DNA of 61,412 nt from Pimelobacter sp. (GCA_002698575.1 NZZG01000154.1:25257-86668); one strand, 5' to 3'. Positions 1 through 9,298 are shown, numbered from the stretch's first letter. The notes: generated by a model from the sequence alone, not told the origin. Translations and numbers: made by a program.

Positions 1-575
1 CCGGCACCGGTCATCACGACGTTCATGTCGGTCTCGGCGCGCACGTCCTCGACGTAGGGCAGGTCCAGGCGCGGCACGCCGTCGATGATCCCGACGCTGA
101 TCGCCGACACCGAGCCGGTCAGTGCCCCGGAGACGCCGAGCGACGCGCAGGCGTCGACCAGGGCGACGTAGGCGCCGGTGATCGCCGCGGTGCGGGTGCC
201 GCCGTCGGCCTGCAGCACGTCGCAGTCGAGCTGGATGGTGTTCTCGCCCATCGCCTTGTCGTCGACGATCGCTCGCAGCGAGCGGCCGATCAGACGGCTG
301 ATCTCGTGCGTGCGACCACCGATGCGCCCCTTGACCGACTCCCGGTCGGAGCGGGTGTGCGTCGAGCCCGGCAGCATCGCGTACTCGGCGGTGACCCAGC
401 CCAGTCCGGAGCCCTTGCGCCAGCGCGGCACGCCCTCGGAGGCCGAGGCGACGCACAGGACCCGAGTCTTGCCGAACTCCACCAGCACGGAGCCGGCGGC
501 GTGGTCGAGCCAGTTGCGGGTGATGGTGACGGGGCGGAGCTCGTCGTCGGCCCGGCCGTCCTCGCGAGAAGTCAT
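1..575 (-). CDS. rph: Ribonuclease PH (5' part; gene runs off the left edge)
   Basis: Phosphorolytic 3'-5' exoribonuclease that trims tRNA 3' ends. The reverse strand from ATG at 575 encodes about 191 residues of canonical RNase PH sequence: the RPVTITRNW start, the [12 protein letters not shown] strand, the conserved [29 protein letters not shown] helix (residues roughly 75-100), the [20 protein letters not shown] core, and a SVGIIDG-containing strand. The gene is cut by the window edge and lacks its C-terminal fifth. In M. tuberculosis rphA follows murI and an MBL-fold gene (Rv1338-Rv1340); here those genes lie at 8.4-11.1 kb, so the block has been opened by inserted genes. Confidence 0.97.
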   Translation of the reverse strand, partial: MTSREDGRADDELRPVTITRNWLDHAAGSVLVEFGKTRVLCVASASEGVPRWRKGSGLGWVTAEYAMLPGSTHTRSDRESVKGRIGGRTHEISRLIGRSLRAIVDDKAMGENTIQLDCDVLQADGGTRTAAITGAYVALVDACASLGVSGALTGSVSAISVGIIDGVPRLDLPYVEDVRAETDMNVVMTGA

Positions 576-608
576 GGTCCGACCCTAGGCCCCCGAAATC
601 CCGATTCC

Positions 609-638
609 TTGCCCGGGCCGCGTCCGGAGCGGGATACT
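609..638 (+). promoter_or_regulatory. Putative promoter of the lipid operon
   Basis: TTGCCC at 609-614 and GATACT at 633-638 with an 18-bp spacer resemble a housekeeping -35/-10 pair. A strong ribosome binding site, AGGGGAGG (685-692), follows just before the GTG at 697. The promoter call is by eye only. Confidence 0.4.
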
Positions 639-696
639 CGCCCGCGACGCTCGTCACATCGAGTGCAGCAGCACACCGCGGCACAGGGGAGGCCAC

Positions 697-1530
697 GTGA
701 GCACGCGCGACCACGACCCCTCGCTCCGGCAGGCGCTCCAGCAGGCGGACCTCGCGATGCGCGACGGCGCCTACGTCGCCAGGATCATCCCGCTGCTGGG
801 CCGGCTGATGAAGATGTACTTCCGCTCCGAGGTCCGTGGCGTCGACGCGATCCCTGCCGAGGGCGGCGCCCTGATCGTCTCCAACCACTCCGGCGGCCTG
901 ATGCCGATGGACGTCCCGATCCTGGCGGCGGCCTTCGTGGACGAGTTCGGACCCGACCGTCCCCTCTACGTCCTGGCCCACGACCTGCTCTTCACCGGCG
1001 CCGCCGGCCCGGTCATGCGTCGTTGCGGCTTCATGCCCGCCACCCGCGAGAACGCAGCCGCCATCCTCGACTCCGGCGCCGTGACGATCCTCTTCCCGGG
1101 TGGTGACCACGATGTCTTCCGCCCGTCGTCGGCCAAGAACACCATCGACTTCGCGGGCCGCACCGGCTACGTCCGCACGGCGCTGCGCAGCGGGGTGCCG
1201 ATCGTGCCGGTGGTCAGCATCGGCGGTCACGAGGACCAGCTGCACCTGTGGCGCGGTGAGATCATCGCCAAGCTGCTCCGCCTCGACTCCCTGCTGCGTA
1301 CGAAGTACTTCCCGATCTCCTTCGGCTTCCCGTTCGGCCTGACGGCCGCCTTCCCGCCCAACCTGCCGCTGCCCACCAAGATCGTCACCGAGGTCCTCGA
1401 GCCGGTGGACGTGGTCGCGGAGTTCGGCGAGGACCCCGACGTCGCCGCGGTCGACGTGGAGATCCGGCGCCGCATGCAGGCCACCCTCGACGAGCTCGCC
1501 CACGAGCGACGCTTCCCCGTGATCGGGTGA
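697..1530 (+). CDS. Lysophospholipid/glycerol acyltransferase family protein (PlsC-like)
   Basis: Predicted membrane-associated acyltransferase moving an acyl chain from acyl-CoA to a glycerolipid. The acceptor motif is the variant NHSGGLMPMD (residues 63-72), and the second substrate motif is FPGG at 133-136 (FPEG in the classic family). At 277 aa it has the usual length. The GTG start is 4 bp after AGGGGAGG. It is the first gene of a four-gene run in which the following genes overlap or nearly touch, and the later genes encode an acyl-CoA ligase and a wax ester synthase/DGAT, so storage-lipid synthesis is the likely setting. The exact acceptor cannot be read from sequence. Confidence 0.88.
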   Translation: MSTRDHDPSLRQALQQADLAMRDGAYVARIIPLLGRLMKMYFRSEVRGVDAIPAEGGALIVSNHSGGLMPMDVPILAAAFVDEFGPDRPLYVLAHDLLFTGAAGPVMRRCGFMPATRENAAAILDSGAVTILFPGGDHDVFRPSSAKNTIDFAGRTGYVRTALRSGVPIVPVVSIGGHEDQLHLWRGEIIAKLLRLDSLLRTKYFPISFGFPFGLTAAFPPNLPLPTKIVTEVLEPVDVVAEFGEDPDVAAVDVEIRRRMQATLDELAHERRFPVIG

Positions 1531-3200
1531 GTGGTCGGATGACGAGGCTCCAGCGGCTCCTGGCCCGGCTCCGGACCCAGCTGTGGGTGATGAGCACCCT
1601 GGTGCGCAGCGGCATGCTGACGCTGCTGCGCCCGGACAAGTACGTCGGTATGGCCCGCGTCGTGCGCACCCAGGGCACCAACGCCACGACCGGCCTGGCC
1701 ATGGCGGCCGTGCGACGACCGCACGCCGTCGGCCTGGTCGACGAGCGCGGGTCGTTGACCTGGCGCGAGCTCGACCAGCGCTCCGACGCGCTCGCGGTCG
1801 GCCTGCGCGCGGCCGCGGGTGGCCAGGACGTACCGACCGTGGCGCTGCTGTGCCGCAACCACCGCGGGTTCGTCGAGACACTCAGCGCCAGCGCCCGTCT
1901 CGGCGCACAGGCCCTGCTGCTCAACACCGGCTTCTCCGGTCCCCAGCTGGCCGACGTCATGGTGCGCGAGTCCGGCGCCCTGATCGTCTACGACGAGGAG
2001 TTCGCCGGTGTGGTCGCCGACGCCCGGGCCCGCATCCCCGGGCTGGTCGAGGTGGTCGCCTGGCAGGACGATCCGACCCCGTCGGTCGACGGCAGCGACG
2101 CACCACTGAGCGTGGAGGCCCTCGTCGCCGCCCACGCGGGCCGGCGCCCTCCCGTCCCGGACACCCCCGGTCGCGTCATCCTGCTCACCTCGGGCACCAC
2201 CGGGACGCCTAAGGGCGCCAAGCGCGGCGGTGGCGGCCCGGACGAGCTCGCCGCGACCCTGACCGCCGTCCCGTGGAAGGCCGAGCAGACCGTGGTGGTG
2301 GCGGCCCCGATGTTCCACGCCTGGGGCTTCGGCCAGCTCGCCATCGCCGGCACGATGACGTGCACCGTCGTGATGCGCCGCAAGTTCGACCCCGAGGTCA
2401 CCCTGGCCCTCGTCGACGAGCACCGCGCCAGCGGGCTGGCCGTCGTCCCGGTGATGCTCGAGCGCATCGTCGACCTGCCTGCCGAGGTTCTCGACCGCTA
2501 CCGCCTCGAGAGCCTGCGGTTCGTCTCCGCCAGCGGCTCACGGATGCGCCCCGACGCGGTGATCGCGTTCATGGACCGCTTCGGCGACGTCGTCTTCAAC
2601 GCCTACAACGCCACCGAGGCCGGCCAGATCACCGTCGCCTCCCCCGCCGACCTGCGTCACGCCCCCGACACCGCGGGCCGGGCGGTGCGCGGCACCCTGC
2701 TGCGTATCGTCGACGACGCCTGGCAGCCCGTCGAGGTGGGCCAGGTCGGCCGGATCACCGTCAAGGGCGCCTCCGAGTTCGACGGCTACACCGCCGGTGA
2801 CACCAAGGACTCGGACCCCTCGTCGGCCGGACAGGGCTTCATGGTCTCCGGCGACGTCGGTCGCCTCGATGCCGAGGGACGCCTGTACGTCGTGGGCCGC
2901 GACGACGAGATGATCGTCTCCGGTGGGGAGAACGTCTACCCGCTGGAGGTCGAGAAGACCCTCGGCGAGCACCCGTCGGTCCGCGAGGTCGCCGTGATCG
3001 GCGTCGACGACGAGTCCTACGGCCAGCGCTTGGCGGCGTACGTCGTGCTCGTGCCGGGCGCCACGGCCGGACCCGACGACCTCAGGGCCCACGTCAAGGC
3101 CCACCTGGCCGGCTACAAGGTCCCCCGGGACGTCGTGCTGCTCGACGAGCTGCCGCGCAACGCGTCGGGCAAGGTCATGAAGCGCGAGCTGACCGCGTGA
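1527..3200 (+). CDS. AMP-dependent fatty acyl-CoA synthetase
   Basis: ATP-dependent ligase activating a fatty or other carboxylic acid to its CoA thioester. It has the ANL-family P-loop TSGTTGTPKG (residues 221-230), the NAYNATEAGQI motif, the SGDVGRLDAEGRLYVVGR hinge region with GGENVYP, and the C-terminal adenylation lysine in NASGK (K549). The first roughly 45 residues are an amphipathic, probably membrane-attached lead. The GTG start overlaps the previous stop by 4 bp (GTGA), implying translational coupling. Its position between an acyltransferase and a WS/DGAT suggests it supplies acyl-CoA for acylglycerol or wax ester formation. Confidence 0.95.
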   Translation: MSGRMTRLQRLLARLRTQLWVMSTLVRSGMLTLLRPDKYVGMARVVRTQGTNATTGLAMAAVRRPHAVGLVDERGSLTWRELDQRSDALAVGLRAAAGGQDVPTVALLCRNHRGFVETLSASARLGAQALLLNTGFSGPQLADVMVRESGALIVYDEEFAGVVADARARIPGLVEVVAWQDDPTPSVDGSDAPLSVEALVAAHAGRRPPVPDTPGRVILLTSGTTGTPKGAKRGGGGPDELAATLTAVPWKAEQTVVVAAPMFHAWGFGQLAIAGTMTCTVVMRRKFDPEVTLALVDEHRASGLAVVPVMLERIVDLPAEVLDRYRLESLRFVSASGSRMRPDAVIAFMDRFGDVVFNAYNATEAGQITVASPADLRHAPDTAGRAVRGTLLRIVDDAWQPVEVGQVGRITVKGASEFDGYTAGDTKDSDPSSAGQGFMVSGDVGRLDAEGRLYVVGRDDEMIVSGGENVYPLEVEKTLGEHPSVREVAVIGVDDESYGQRLAAYVVLVPGATAGPDDLRAHVKAHLAGYKVPRDVVLLDELPRNASGKVMKRELTA

Positions 3201-4624
3201 GTCGGCCCGGCGTGGAGCGGATGGACGGCGCCGACGCCGGGTTCCTCTACATGGAGACCCCCTCGCAGCACATGCACACGCTGAAGATCGCGGTGATGGC
3301 TCCCAACACCGACCTCACCTTCGACTCCTTCCGGTCCGGGGTACTGGCCCGGCTGTCCCGGCTGCCGCCGCTGCGGCGCAAGGCCGTGCCGGTGCCCTGG
3401 CAGCTCAACCACCCGGTGTGGGTGACCCAGCGACGCGTCGATCCCGCGCGGCACTTCTTCCGCCACGACGTCGGCGGCCGCGGGTCCCGCAACGACCTGG
3501 AGCGACTGATCGGCGAGATCGCCTCCACCCCCCTGGACCGCTCGGTCCCGCTGTGGGAGCTGCACCTGTGCGAGGGCCTCGCCGACGGGAGCTCGGCGAT
3601 CGTCGGCAAGATGCACCACGCCCTGGCTGACGGCATGGCCGCCAACGCCCTGCTCGGCAACGTCACCGACGTCGCCGGGTCGGAGGCCTTCCTGCCCCGC
3701 GAGGCCCGGGCCGCGACCCCGGCGGCCACCGACGAGACCCCGGACGGTCCGGCCCTCGTGCGGTCGGCGCTGCTCGACGCCGTCGTGCAGATCGCGTTGA
3801 TCCCGGCGCTCCTCCGGCGCACCCTCATCGGCCTGCGCTCGATGCTGCGCTACCGCCGCACCGAGCGGCCCGACGTGCCCCGTCCGGTCCTGGATGCCCC
3901 GCGTACGTCGTTCAACGGGGCGTTGACGCCGCGACGCAGCTTCGGCACGGTCACGCTGCCGCTCGCCGACCTCAAGGCCGCCCGCACGGCTCACCCCGGC
4001 GCCACCCTCAACGACGTCGTGCTGGCGATCGTCGGCGGCGCGATGCGGGCCTGGCTGGACGAGCGCGGCGAGCACCCGAGTGCCCCGCTGATGGCCGGGG
4101 TCCCGACCGCCACCGACCCCGCGGGCGCCGTCCCCCGTCTGCACGGCAACCGCGTCTCCAACCTCTTCACCTCGCTCGCCACCGACGTCGACGACCCGCA
4201 CGAGCGCCTGCGCGCCATCTCGCGGATCACCGTGCACTCCAAGGAGATCCAGCGGCAGCTCGGGCCGCAGATGCTCACCGAGTGGACCCAGTTCACCCCG
4301 CCCGCGCCGTTCAGCGCCTTCATGCGGCTCTACTCGCGACTGCGGGCCGCCTCGTGGCACGCGGCCCCGTTCAACGTGATCGTCTCCAACGTCCCGGGAC
4401 CGCGCGAGCCCGCCCACATCGGCGCGGCCGAGCTGGCCGACCTGTTCTCGGTCGGGCCGATCCTCGAAGGGATCGGCCTCAACGTGACAGTCTGGAGCTA
4501 CGTGGACCGGATGAACTTCTCCCTCCTGACGTGTCCCGACCTGATCGACGACCTCGCCCCCCTGACAGCGCACTTCCGACCGGCCCTCGACGCCCTCCTG
4601 GCCCCGGCCCCGACCGAAAGGTGA
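3197..4624 (+). CDS. Wax ester synthase/acyl-CoA:diacylglycerol acyltransferase (WS/DGAT)
   Basis: Bifunctional WS/DGAT-family enzyme that esterifies diacylglycerol or fatty alcohols with acyl-CoA. The active-site HHxxxDG motif is intact (HHALADG, residues 140-146). The N-terminal MDGADAGFLYMETP block and the C-terminal NVIVSNVPGP block are also family hallmarks. At 475 aa it matches actinobacterial homologues. The GTG start overlaps the ligase stop (GTGA). Actinobacteria use such enzymes to make triacylglycerol stores; whether this one prefers wax esters cannot be told from sequence. Confidence 0.94.
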   Translation: MSRPGVERMDGADAGFLYMETPSQHMHTLKIAVMAPNTDLTFDSFRSGVLARLSRLPPLRRKAVPVPWQLNHPVWVTQRRVDPARHFFRHDVGGRGSRNDLERLIGEIASTPLDRSVPLWELHLCEGLADGSSAIVGKMHHALADGMAANALLGNVTDVAGSEAFLPREARAATPAATDETPDGPALVRSALLDAVVQIALIPALLRRTLIGLRSMLRYRRTERPDVPRPVLDAPRTSFNGALTPRRSFGTVTLPLADLKAARTAHPGATLNDVVLAIVGGAMRAWLDERGEHPSAPLMAGVPTATDPAGAVPRLHGNRVSNLFTSLATDVDDPHERLRAISRITVHSKEIQRQLGPQMLTEWTQFTPPAPFSAFMRLYSRLRAASWHAAPFNVIVSNVPGPREPAHIGAAELADLFSVGPILEGIGLNVTVWSYVDRMNFSLLTCPDLIDDLAPLTAHFRPALDALLAPAPTER

Positions 4625-4629
4625 CGCAG

Positions 4630-5631
4630 ATGTTCCGGATCTCCCGCCGCCACCGCAGGCTGACCTACGAGGCCGCCCAGCACGCCTTCCTCCTGGCGAC
4701 CTACGTGCCGCGACGTCTCACCATCGCCGGGCTGGCGTACGGCGCCCGGCGGCTGGTCACCCTGCCCGAGGTCGCCTCGGTGCCCGAGGGTCGGATGGTC
4801 GATGTCCCGGGCCGTGGCCGGATGTTCGTGGCCGACGTCCCCGGCCCCACGCCCGAGGCCCCCACGGTGGTGCTGCTCCACGGACTGGCGACCACTGCCT
4901 ACCTGTCGTGGTTCGCCGCCCTGGGCGCCGTCGCCGAGCACTACCGCGTCGTCACCTTCGACCTGCGGTGGCACGGCCGCGGACTGCGCGGCGAGTCGTT
5001 CCGGCTGGCCGACTGCGCCGACGACGTGGCCGCCGTGCTGGAGCACCTGGGGATCGAGCGTGCCGTGCTCGCCGGCTACTCCCTGGGGGGCGCCGTCGCG
5101 CAGGAGACCTGGCACCGTCACCCCGAGAAGGTCAGCGGCCTGGTGCTCTGCTCGACGTCGGGCTCCTGGGCCGTGGACCGCGGGGAGCGGCTCTTCTTCC
5201 CGGTGCTCGGCGCGGCCATCACACCCCTGTCCCGGCTCGCGGTCGCCGCCGTCGAGCGTCGCTCCGCCTCGCTGCCGGACCTCCCGTCCTTCGACACGAC
5301 CCACCTGACCTCCTGGGGCCTGGCCGAGCTGCGCAGCACCAGCGGCTGGACGACCCCGCACGTGATGGCCGAGCTGGGACGTTTCGACTCCGCGGCGTGG
5401 ATCGGCGAGGTGGACGTCCCGACGGCAGTGGTCGTCACCGAGCGCGACGGTGCCATCCCCGCCGCCCGCCAACGTGCCCTCGCCGCAGCCATCCCCGGCG
5501 CCGTCGAGCTGAGCTCACCGGGCGGGCATGCCTCGCTCTTCCTCGACCACGAGCGCTGGGGCCTGGTCTTCCTGGACGCCCTCGAGCGGGTCGCCGCCCA
5601 GCTCCCGACCTCCGGTCGCCTGGCCGGCTGA
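4630..5631 (+). CDS. Alpha/beta-fold hydrolase (lipase/esterase type)
   Basis: 333-aa serine hydrolase. The nucleophile elbow is GYSLGG (Ser151), preceded by an oxyanion-type HGLATT (residues 84-89). The acid is probably the Asp in TERDGAIP and the base the His in GGHASLF near the C-terminus. ATG 4630 is chosen because GAAAGG (4615-4620) is 9 bp upstream; an in-frame GTG at 4621 that overlaps the previous stop has no room for a ribosome binding site. As last gene of the lipid operon it could remobilise stored acylglycerols, which is inference. Its 3' end overlaps a convergent gene by 117 bp. Confidence 0.9.
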   Translation: MFRISRRHRRLTYEAAQHAFLLATYVPRRLTIAGLAYGARRLVTLPEVASVPEGRMVDVPGRGRMFVADVPGPTPEAPTVVLLHGLATTAYLSWFAALGAVAEHYRVVTFDLRWHGRGLRGESFRLADCADDVAAVLEHLGIERAVLAGYSLGGAVAQETWHRHPEKVSGLVLCSTSGSWAVDRGERLFFPVLGAAITPLSRLAVAAVERRSASLPDLPSFDTTHLTSWGLAELRSTSGWTTPHVMAELGRFDSAAWIGEVDVPTAVVVTERDGAIPAARQRALAAAIPGAVELSSPGGHASLFLDHERWGLVFLDALERVAAQLPTSGRLAG

Positions 5632-6396
5632 CGGGCCCGCCGACCGTACGGCGGTGCTCCACAGGGCGCGCGCCGCCAGGGGGCCGAGGTCACGGGCGCG
5701 CCTGCCCACCCACGGGCCGCCCTCGACCATCACCCACGCCGCGTCCCGGCGCCAGCTGCGCGCCAACCCACCGGCCGGCTCCAGCGACGGTTCCCGCACC
5801 CGGAACCCGCGGTCGGCGAGCAGCGTGGCATAGGCCCGTGCCAGTGCCCGGTGGCCACGCTCGGAGGGGTGCAGGCGGTCGACCGACCAGCAGCCGCGGT
5901 CGAGGATCTCGGGGCACCGGTCCAGGTCCAGGCGCACGCCACCGAACCGTTCGTGGACCTCGTCGTAGGCGGCGTTGACCGCGGCCAGCCGCGCGCTGAG
6001 CGGACGCCGTACGAGCTCGGGCAGACCGACCAGGCTCGGGTGGTCGTGGTAGCGGATCGTCACCAGCAACGCCCCGACGTCCGTGAGCGCCTCGGCGCAC
6101 GCGAGCAGGTCGCGCCGGGTGCGCTCGGCGTCCCACGTGGCCCGCAGCGTGTCGTTGACCCCGACCAGCATCGTGGCCACGTCCGGCCGGTGGGCCACGG
6201 CGTCGGCGAGCTGGTGCTCCCGCATCTGGCTGGTCGTGCACCCGCTGACCGCGGTGTTGCAGTAGGACACGTCGTAGGCCGGCGCCAGGGCGTCGACCAA
6301 CAGGCGCGACCACCCACGCCAGCCTCCCGGCACGGGGTCACCGATGCCGACGGTCGTGCTGTCTCCGAGCGCTGCGACCCTCAGGTACGTGGACAC
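5515..6396 (-). CDS. SGNH/GDSL-type esterase or lipase
   Basis: SGNH-hydrolase fold: block I GDST (Ser13), a glycine/asparagine region NTAVSG (residues 47-52), block III GVND (Asn81) and block V DRLHPSE with the catalytic Asp/His. There is no signal peptide, so it is probably cytoplasmic. The GTG start is at 6396. The last roughly 39 codons are antisense to the alpha/beta hydrolase end, so the annotated C-terminal tail is less certain than the catalytic part. The substrate is unknown; acyl esters or acetylated sugars are usual for the family. Confidence 0.88.
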   Translation of the reverse strand: MSTYLRVAALGDSTTVGIGDPVPGGWRGWSRLLVDALAPAYDVSYCNTAVSGCTTSQMREHQLADAVAHRPDVATMLVGVNDTLRATWDAERTRRDLLACAEALTDVGALLVTIRYHDHPSLVGLPELVRRPLSARLAAVNAAYDEVHERFGGVRLDLDRCPEILDRGCWSVDRLHPSERGHRALARAYATLLADRGFRVREPSLEPAGGLARSWRRDAAWVMVEGGPWVGRRARDLGPLAARALWSTAVRSAGPSAGQATGGRELGGDPLEGVQEDQAPALVVEEERGMPAR

Positions 6397-6504
6397 GGGT
6401 CAACGGTGGCGGCCGGGGCTACGCCCACGCCTCGCTCACGTGTCGTGTCCCGCAACGTGAGGTGAAGGCCACGCGTCAGCCTCCCGGTGAGCGCCCACGC
6501 CGGG

Positions 6505-7323
6505 CTACTTCACCTCGGCCCGCAGGATCCGCAGCACACCCAGCGTCAACGGGATGCCCAGCCACAACGCCCCGGAGGTGAGCAGGTGGCCCCACTCGAT
6601 GCCGGAGAGCGAGAGGTCGTAGAGCGGGCCCTGGGCGAACTCGATGTCGATCCAGGGACGGATGTCGGCGAACGTCTCGAAGTTGGCGGCCAGCACGGCG
6701 AAGACCGAGACCGGGATCACCCGGTAGGCCACGAAGACCACGATCGAGGCCGGGGTGTTGAGCAGCAGGCACGCGATCGCGAAGCCGAGGCTCATCGCCA
6801 GCACCTGCGTGACCAGGAAGCCACCGAGGAAGGCTCCGCCCAGGTCGAACGACGTCTGCTCGGACTGCACGACCTGGCAGATCAGGGCGCACGCGAGCCC
6901 GATCACCACGGCGGTGACCACCGCGACCAGCGTCAGCACGATGCCGGTGAGGTACTTGGCCAGCAGCACCCGCGAGCGGCGCGGCTCCAGGGAGAAGGTG
7001 ACCATCGCCGTGCGCTGGGTCCACTCGCTGGTCACCAGCATGATCGCCAGCACCGGGAGCACCACCGCGGTGATGTAGCTGGCGAAGAACGCGTAGTCGC
7101 CGGCCGACGACTCGCTGCCCTCGATGAGGACGATGAGGAGCAGACCACCCTCCACGATGATGATCAGGATGGCGATCGCGGCGACCAGCCAGAAGCTGGC
7201 CAAGGTGTCGACCGCCTTGCGCAGCTCGACCTGCACCAGGCGCAGCAGGGGCGTGGGCTCGCTCGCCCCGACGTCGAGCCCGCGGGGGGCAGCCGCGGGC
7301 GGGGGCGGTCCGTAGGCGTTCAT
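6505..7323 (-). CDS. ABC transporter permease (ABC-2 type)
   Basis: 272-aa membrane protein with six hydrophobic stretches, beginning with a proline-rich cytosolic lead (MNAYGPPPP) and an LRLVQVELRKAVDT segment typical of ABC-2/NatB-like permeases, followed by the SEWTQRTAMVTFSLEPRR loop. Its ATG overlaps the stop of the ATPase gene by 4 bp (ATGA, 7320-7323), so the two form one exporter. The substrate is unknown. Homologous pairs in actinobacteria export small hydrophobic compounds or act in bacitracin-type resistance. Confidence 0.9.
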   Translation of the reverse strand: MNAYGPPPPAAAPRGLDVGASEPTPLLRLVQVELRKAVDTLASFWLVAAIAILIIIVEGGLLLIVLIEGSESSAGDYAFFASYITAVVLPVLAIMLVTSEWTQRTAMVTFSLEPRRSRVLLAKYLTGIVLTLVAVVTAVVIGLACALICQVVQSEQTSFDLGGAFLGGFLVTQVLAMSLGFAIACLLLNTPASIVVFVAYRVIPVSVFAVLAANFETFADIRPWIDIEFAQGPLYDLSLSGIEWGHLLTSGALWLGIPLTLGVLRILRAEVK

Positions 7324-8339
7324 CGCGGGGCTCCTGGGTGCTGGCCGGGCTGGCCGGGGTGGGTCTGCGGACCGGGCGGACCGGGCGGGGGCGGTGGGGG
7401 TGGCGGGCCACCGGGCGCGCCGTACGGCGACCGCTCCCGCTGGGTGCCGGAGGTGAGCTCGAGGAAGAGATCCTCCAGGCCGCCCTCGACCGAGCGCAGG
7501 TCGGTGAGGACGATCTGGTGCTCCGCGGCCACCCGGCCGACCTCGACGCTCTCGCACTGGGCGGTGATCCCGTCCGGTCCCCGGGTGAGGGCGACCCCCC
7601 GCTGGTGCAGGGCGCCGGCCAGCCGGTCGTCGTCGAGGGAGGAGACGGTGGTCGTGGCGCTCCTGGTGTGCTGGTTGCTCTGCAGCAGCGACTTCTTGTC
7701 CCCCTGCGCGACGATCCGGCCGTGGCCGATGAGGATCATCTCGTCCGCGATCAGCTCGACCTCGTTGAGCAGGTGGCTCGACAGCAGCACGGTGCCCCCG
7801 CGGTCGGCGTACCCCTTGAGCAGGCCACGCATCCACCGGATGCCAGCCGGGTCCAGGCCGTTGGCGGGCTCGTCCAGGATCAGCACCTCGGGGTCGCCCA
7901 GCAGGGCGTGGGCGATGCCCAGGCGCTGCTTCATGCCGAGCGAGTAGTTGCGCAGGCGCCGCGTCGACTCGTCGCCGGTCAGCGAGACCAGGTGCAGCAT
8001 CTCCTCGACCCGCGCCTTCGGCAGTCCCATGCTCAGCGCACCGAGCGTCAGGATCTCGCGGCCGGTCCGTCCGCCGTGCTGGGCGCCGGCGTCGAGGAGC
8101 ACGCCGACGTGACGTCCCGGGTTGGGGATGTCGGCATAGCGGTGCCCGCCGATGGTGGCCGTGCCGGCGCTGGCCGCGGTCAGGCCGACCAGGATCCGCA
8201 TGGTCGTGGTCTTTCCGGCCCCGTTGGGACCCAGGAAGCCGGTGACCCGACCGGGCTGGCAGGCGAAGCTGACGTCGTCCACGGCGGTGAAGGTGCCGTA
8301 CCGCCGGGAGAGGTGCTCGACCGTGATCATGGGCGCCAC
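7320..8339 (-). CDS. ABC transporter ATP-binding protein
   Basis: ATPase partner of the adjacent permease. It has Walker A GPNGAGKTT (near residue 38), signature LGMKQRLGIA in place of LSGGQ, Walker B VLILDEPANGLDP and the H-loop SSHLL. The C-terminus is a glycine/proline-rich low-complexity tail (GGPPPPPPPPGPPGPQ). The start may be GTG 8339 or ATG 8330: the GTG has AGGG 4 bp upstream, while the ATG has no well-spaced site. The drug-type ABC-2 ATPase family fits best. Confidence 0.93.
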   Translation of the reverse strand: MAPMITVEHLSRRYGTFTAVDDVSFACQPGRVTGFLGPNGAGKTTTMRILVGLTAASAGTATIGGHRYADIPNPGRHVGVLLDAGAQHGGRTGREILTLGALSMGLPKARVEEMLHLVSLTGDESTRRLRNYSLGMKQRLGIAHALLGDPEVLILDEPANGLDPAGIRWMRGLLKGYADRGGTVLLSSHLLNEVELIADEMILIGHGRIVAQGDKKSLLQSNQHTRSATTTVSSLDDDRLAGALHQRGVALTRGPDGITAQCESVEVGRVAAEHQIVLTDLRSVEGGLEDLFLELTSGTQRERSPYGAPGGPPPPPPPPGPPGPQTHPGQPGQHPGAPR

Positions 8340-8358
8340 TCTGCCCTACGCGCCACCG

Positions 8359-9126
8359 CTAAAACTCGTAGGTCGCTCCCGCGGAGGCGAGCTCGACCGG
8401 ACCGGAGTACGCCGTGCGCGCCTCGGCCATCATGGCGTCGCGGTCGAACCACGGCGGCACGTGCGTGAGGACGAGACGACTGGCCTGGGAGCGGGCGGCC
8501 ACCGAGCCGGCGTCGACGCCGGTGAGGTGGATCCCGGGAGGGTTCTCGTCGGTGTCACGGAACGACGCCTCGCACAGCAGCAGCCGCACGTTGGCCGCGA
8601 TCCGGTCGAGGCCCTCGCACGGCGCGGTGTCGCCGCTGTAGCCCATCGTCGAGCCGCCGGCGCTGATCCGCATGCCGTAGGCCTCGATCGGATGGTCCAC
8701 CGGGATCGGCAGGATCGTGAACGGGCCGATCGTGAACGGGCCGTCGTAGGTGTGGAAGTCGAACTCCTCGGTCATGCCGGGGTCCTCGGGCAGCTCGTAG
8801 GCCCGCGCGACCCGCTCGGCGGTGCCGGCGGGGCCCCACACCGGGATCGGCGGCTGCGGCCCCGTCGGGTGGTACTTGCGCATCACGTAGTAGCCGCACA
8901 TGTCGAGGCAGTGGTCGGCGTGGTGGTGGCTGATCAGGACGGCGTCGATCGAGAGCGGGTCGACGTAGCGGTGCAGCTGGCCCAGGGCGCCGTTTCCGAG
9001 GTCGAGCAGGATCCGCCAGACCCGCTTGTCGTCACCGTCGCCGACGTCGGCCTCGAGCAGGTAGCAGCTCGCGGGCGAGTCCGGCCCCGGGTAGGACCCG
9101 GAGCATCCGACGATCGTGAGCCTCAT
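8359..9126 (-). CDS. MBL-fold metallo-hydrolase (Rv1339-like, possible cyclic nucleotide phosphodiesterase)
   Basis: 255-aa metallo-beta-lactamase-fold enzyme. The metal-binding motif is SHHHADHCLD, with further ligands in GYSGDTAPC and LTHVPPW. The ATG at 9126 has GGAGG 8 bp upstream, and earlier in-frame starts are rejected. In M. tuberculosis the gene between murI and rphA (Rv1339) encodes a similar protein reported to be an atypical cAMP phosphodiesterase. Here the gene lies between murI and rph as well, though separated by insertions, so orthology is likely. The cAMP activity is inferred from that relationship. Confidence 0.9.
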   Translation of the reverse strand: MRLTIVGCSGSYPGPDSPASCYLLEADVGDGDDKRVWRILLDLGNGALGQLHRYVDPLSIDAVLISHHHADHCLDMCGYYVMRKYHPTGPQPPIPVWGPAGTAERVARAYELPEDPGMTEEFDFHTYDGPFTIGPFTILPIPVDHPIEAYGMRISAGGSTMGYSGDTAPCEGLDRIAANVRLLLCEASFRDTDENPPGIHLTGVDAGSVAARSQASRLVLTHVPPWFDRDAMMAEARTAYSGPVELASAGATYEF

Positions 9127-9298
9127 GCCTGCTGCCTCCCTCGACGCCGATGCTCTGACGAGGAGGCGACCACCTCGTGCCCTCCCGCTCGTGGGTGCAC
9201 GCACATGAGTCTCGACCGGGGCACAAGAGCCAACGGTACGCGGTCGAGGGGACCTCGCGCAGCGATGCCCTCGCCCCGGTCGAGACAGGGGCCCGAGC

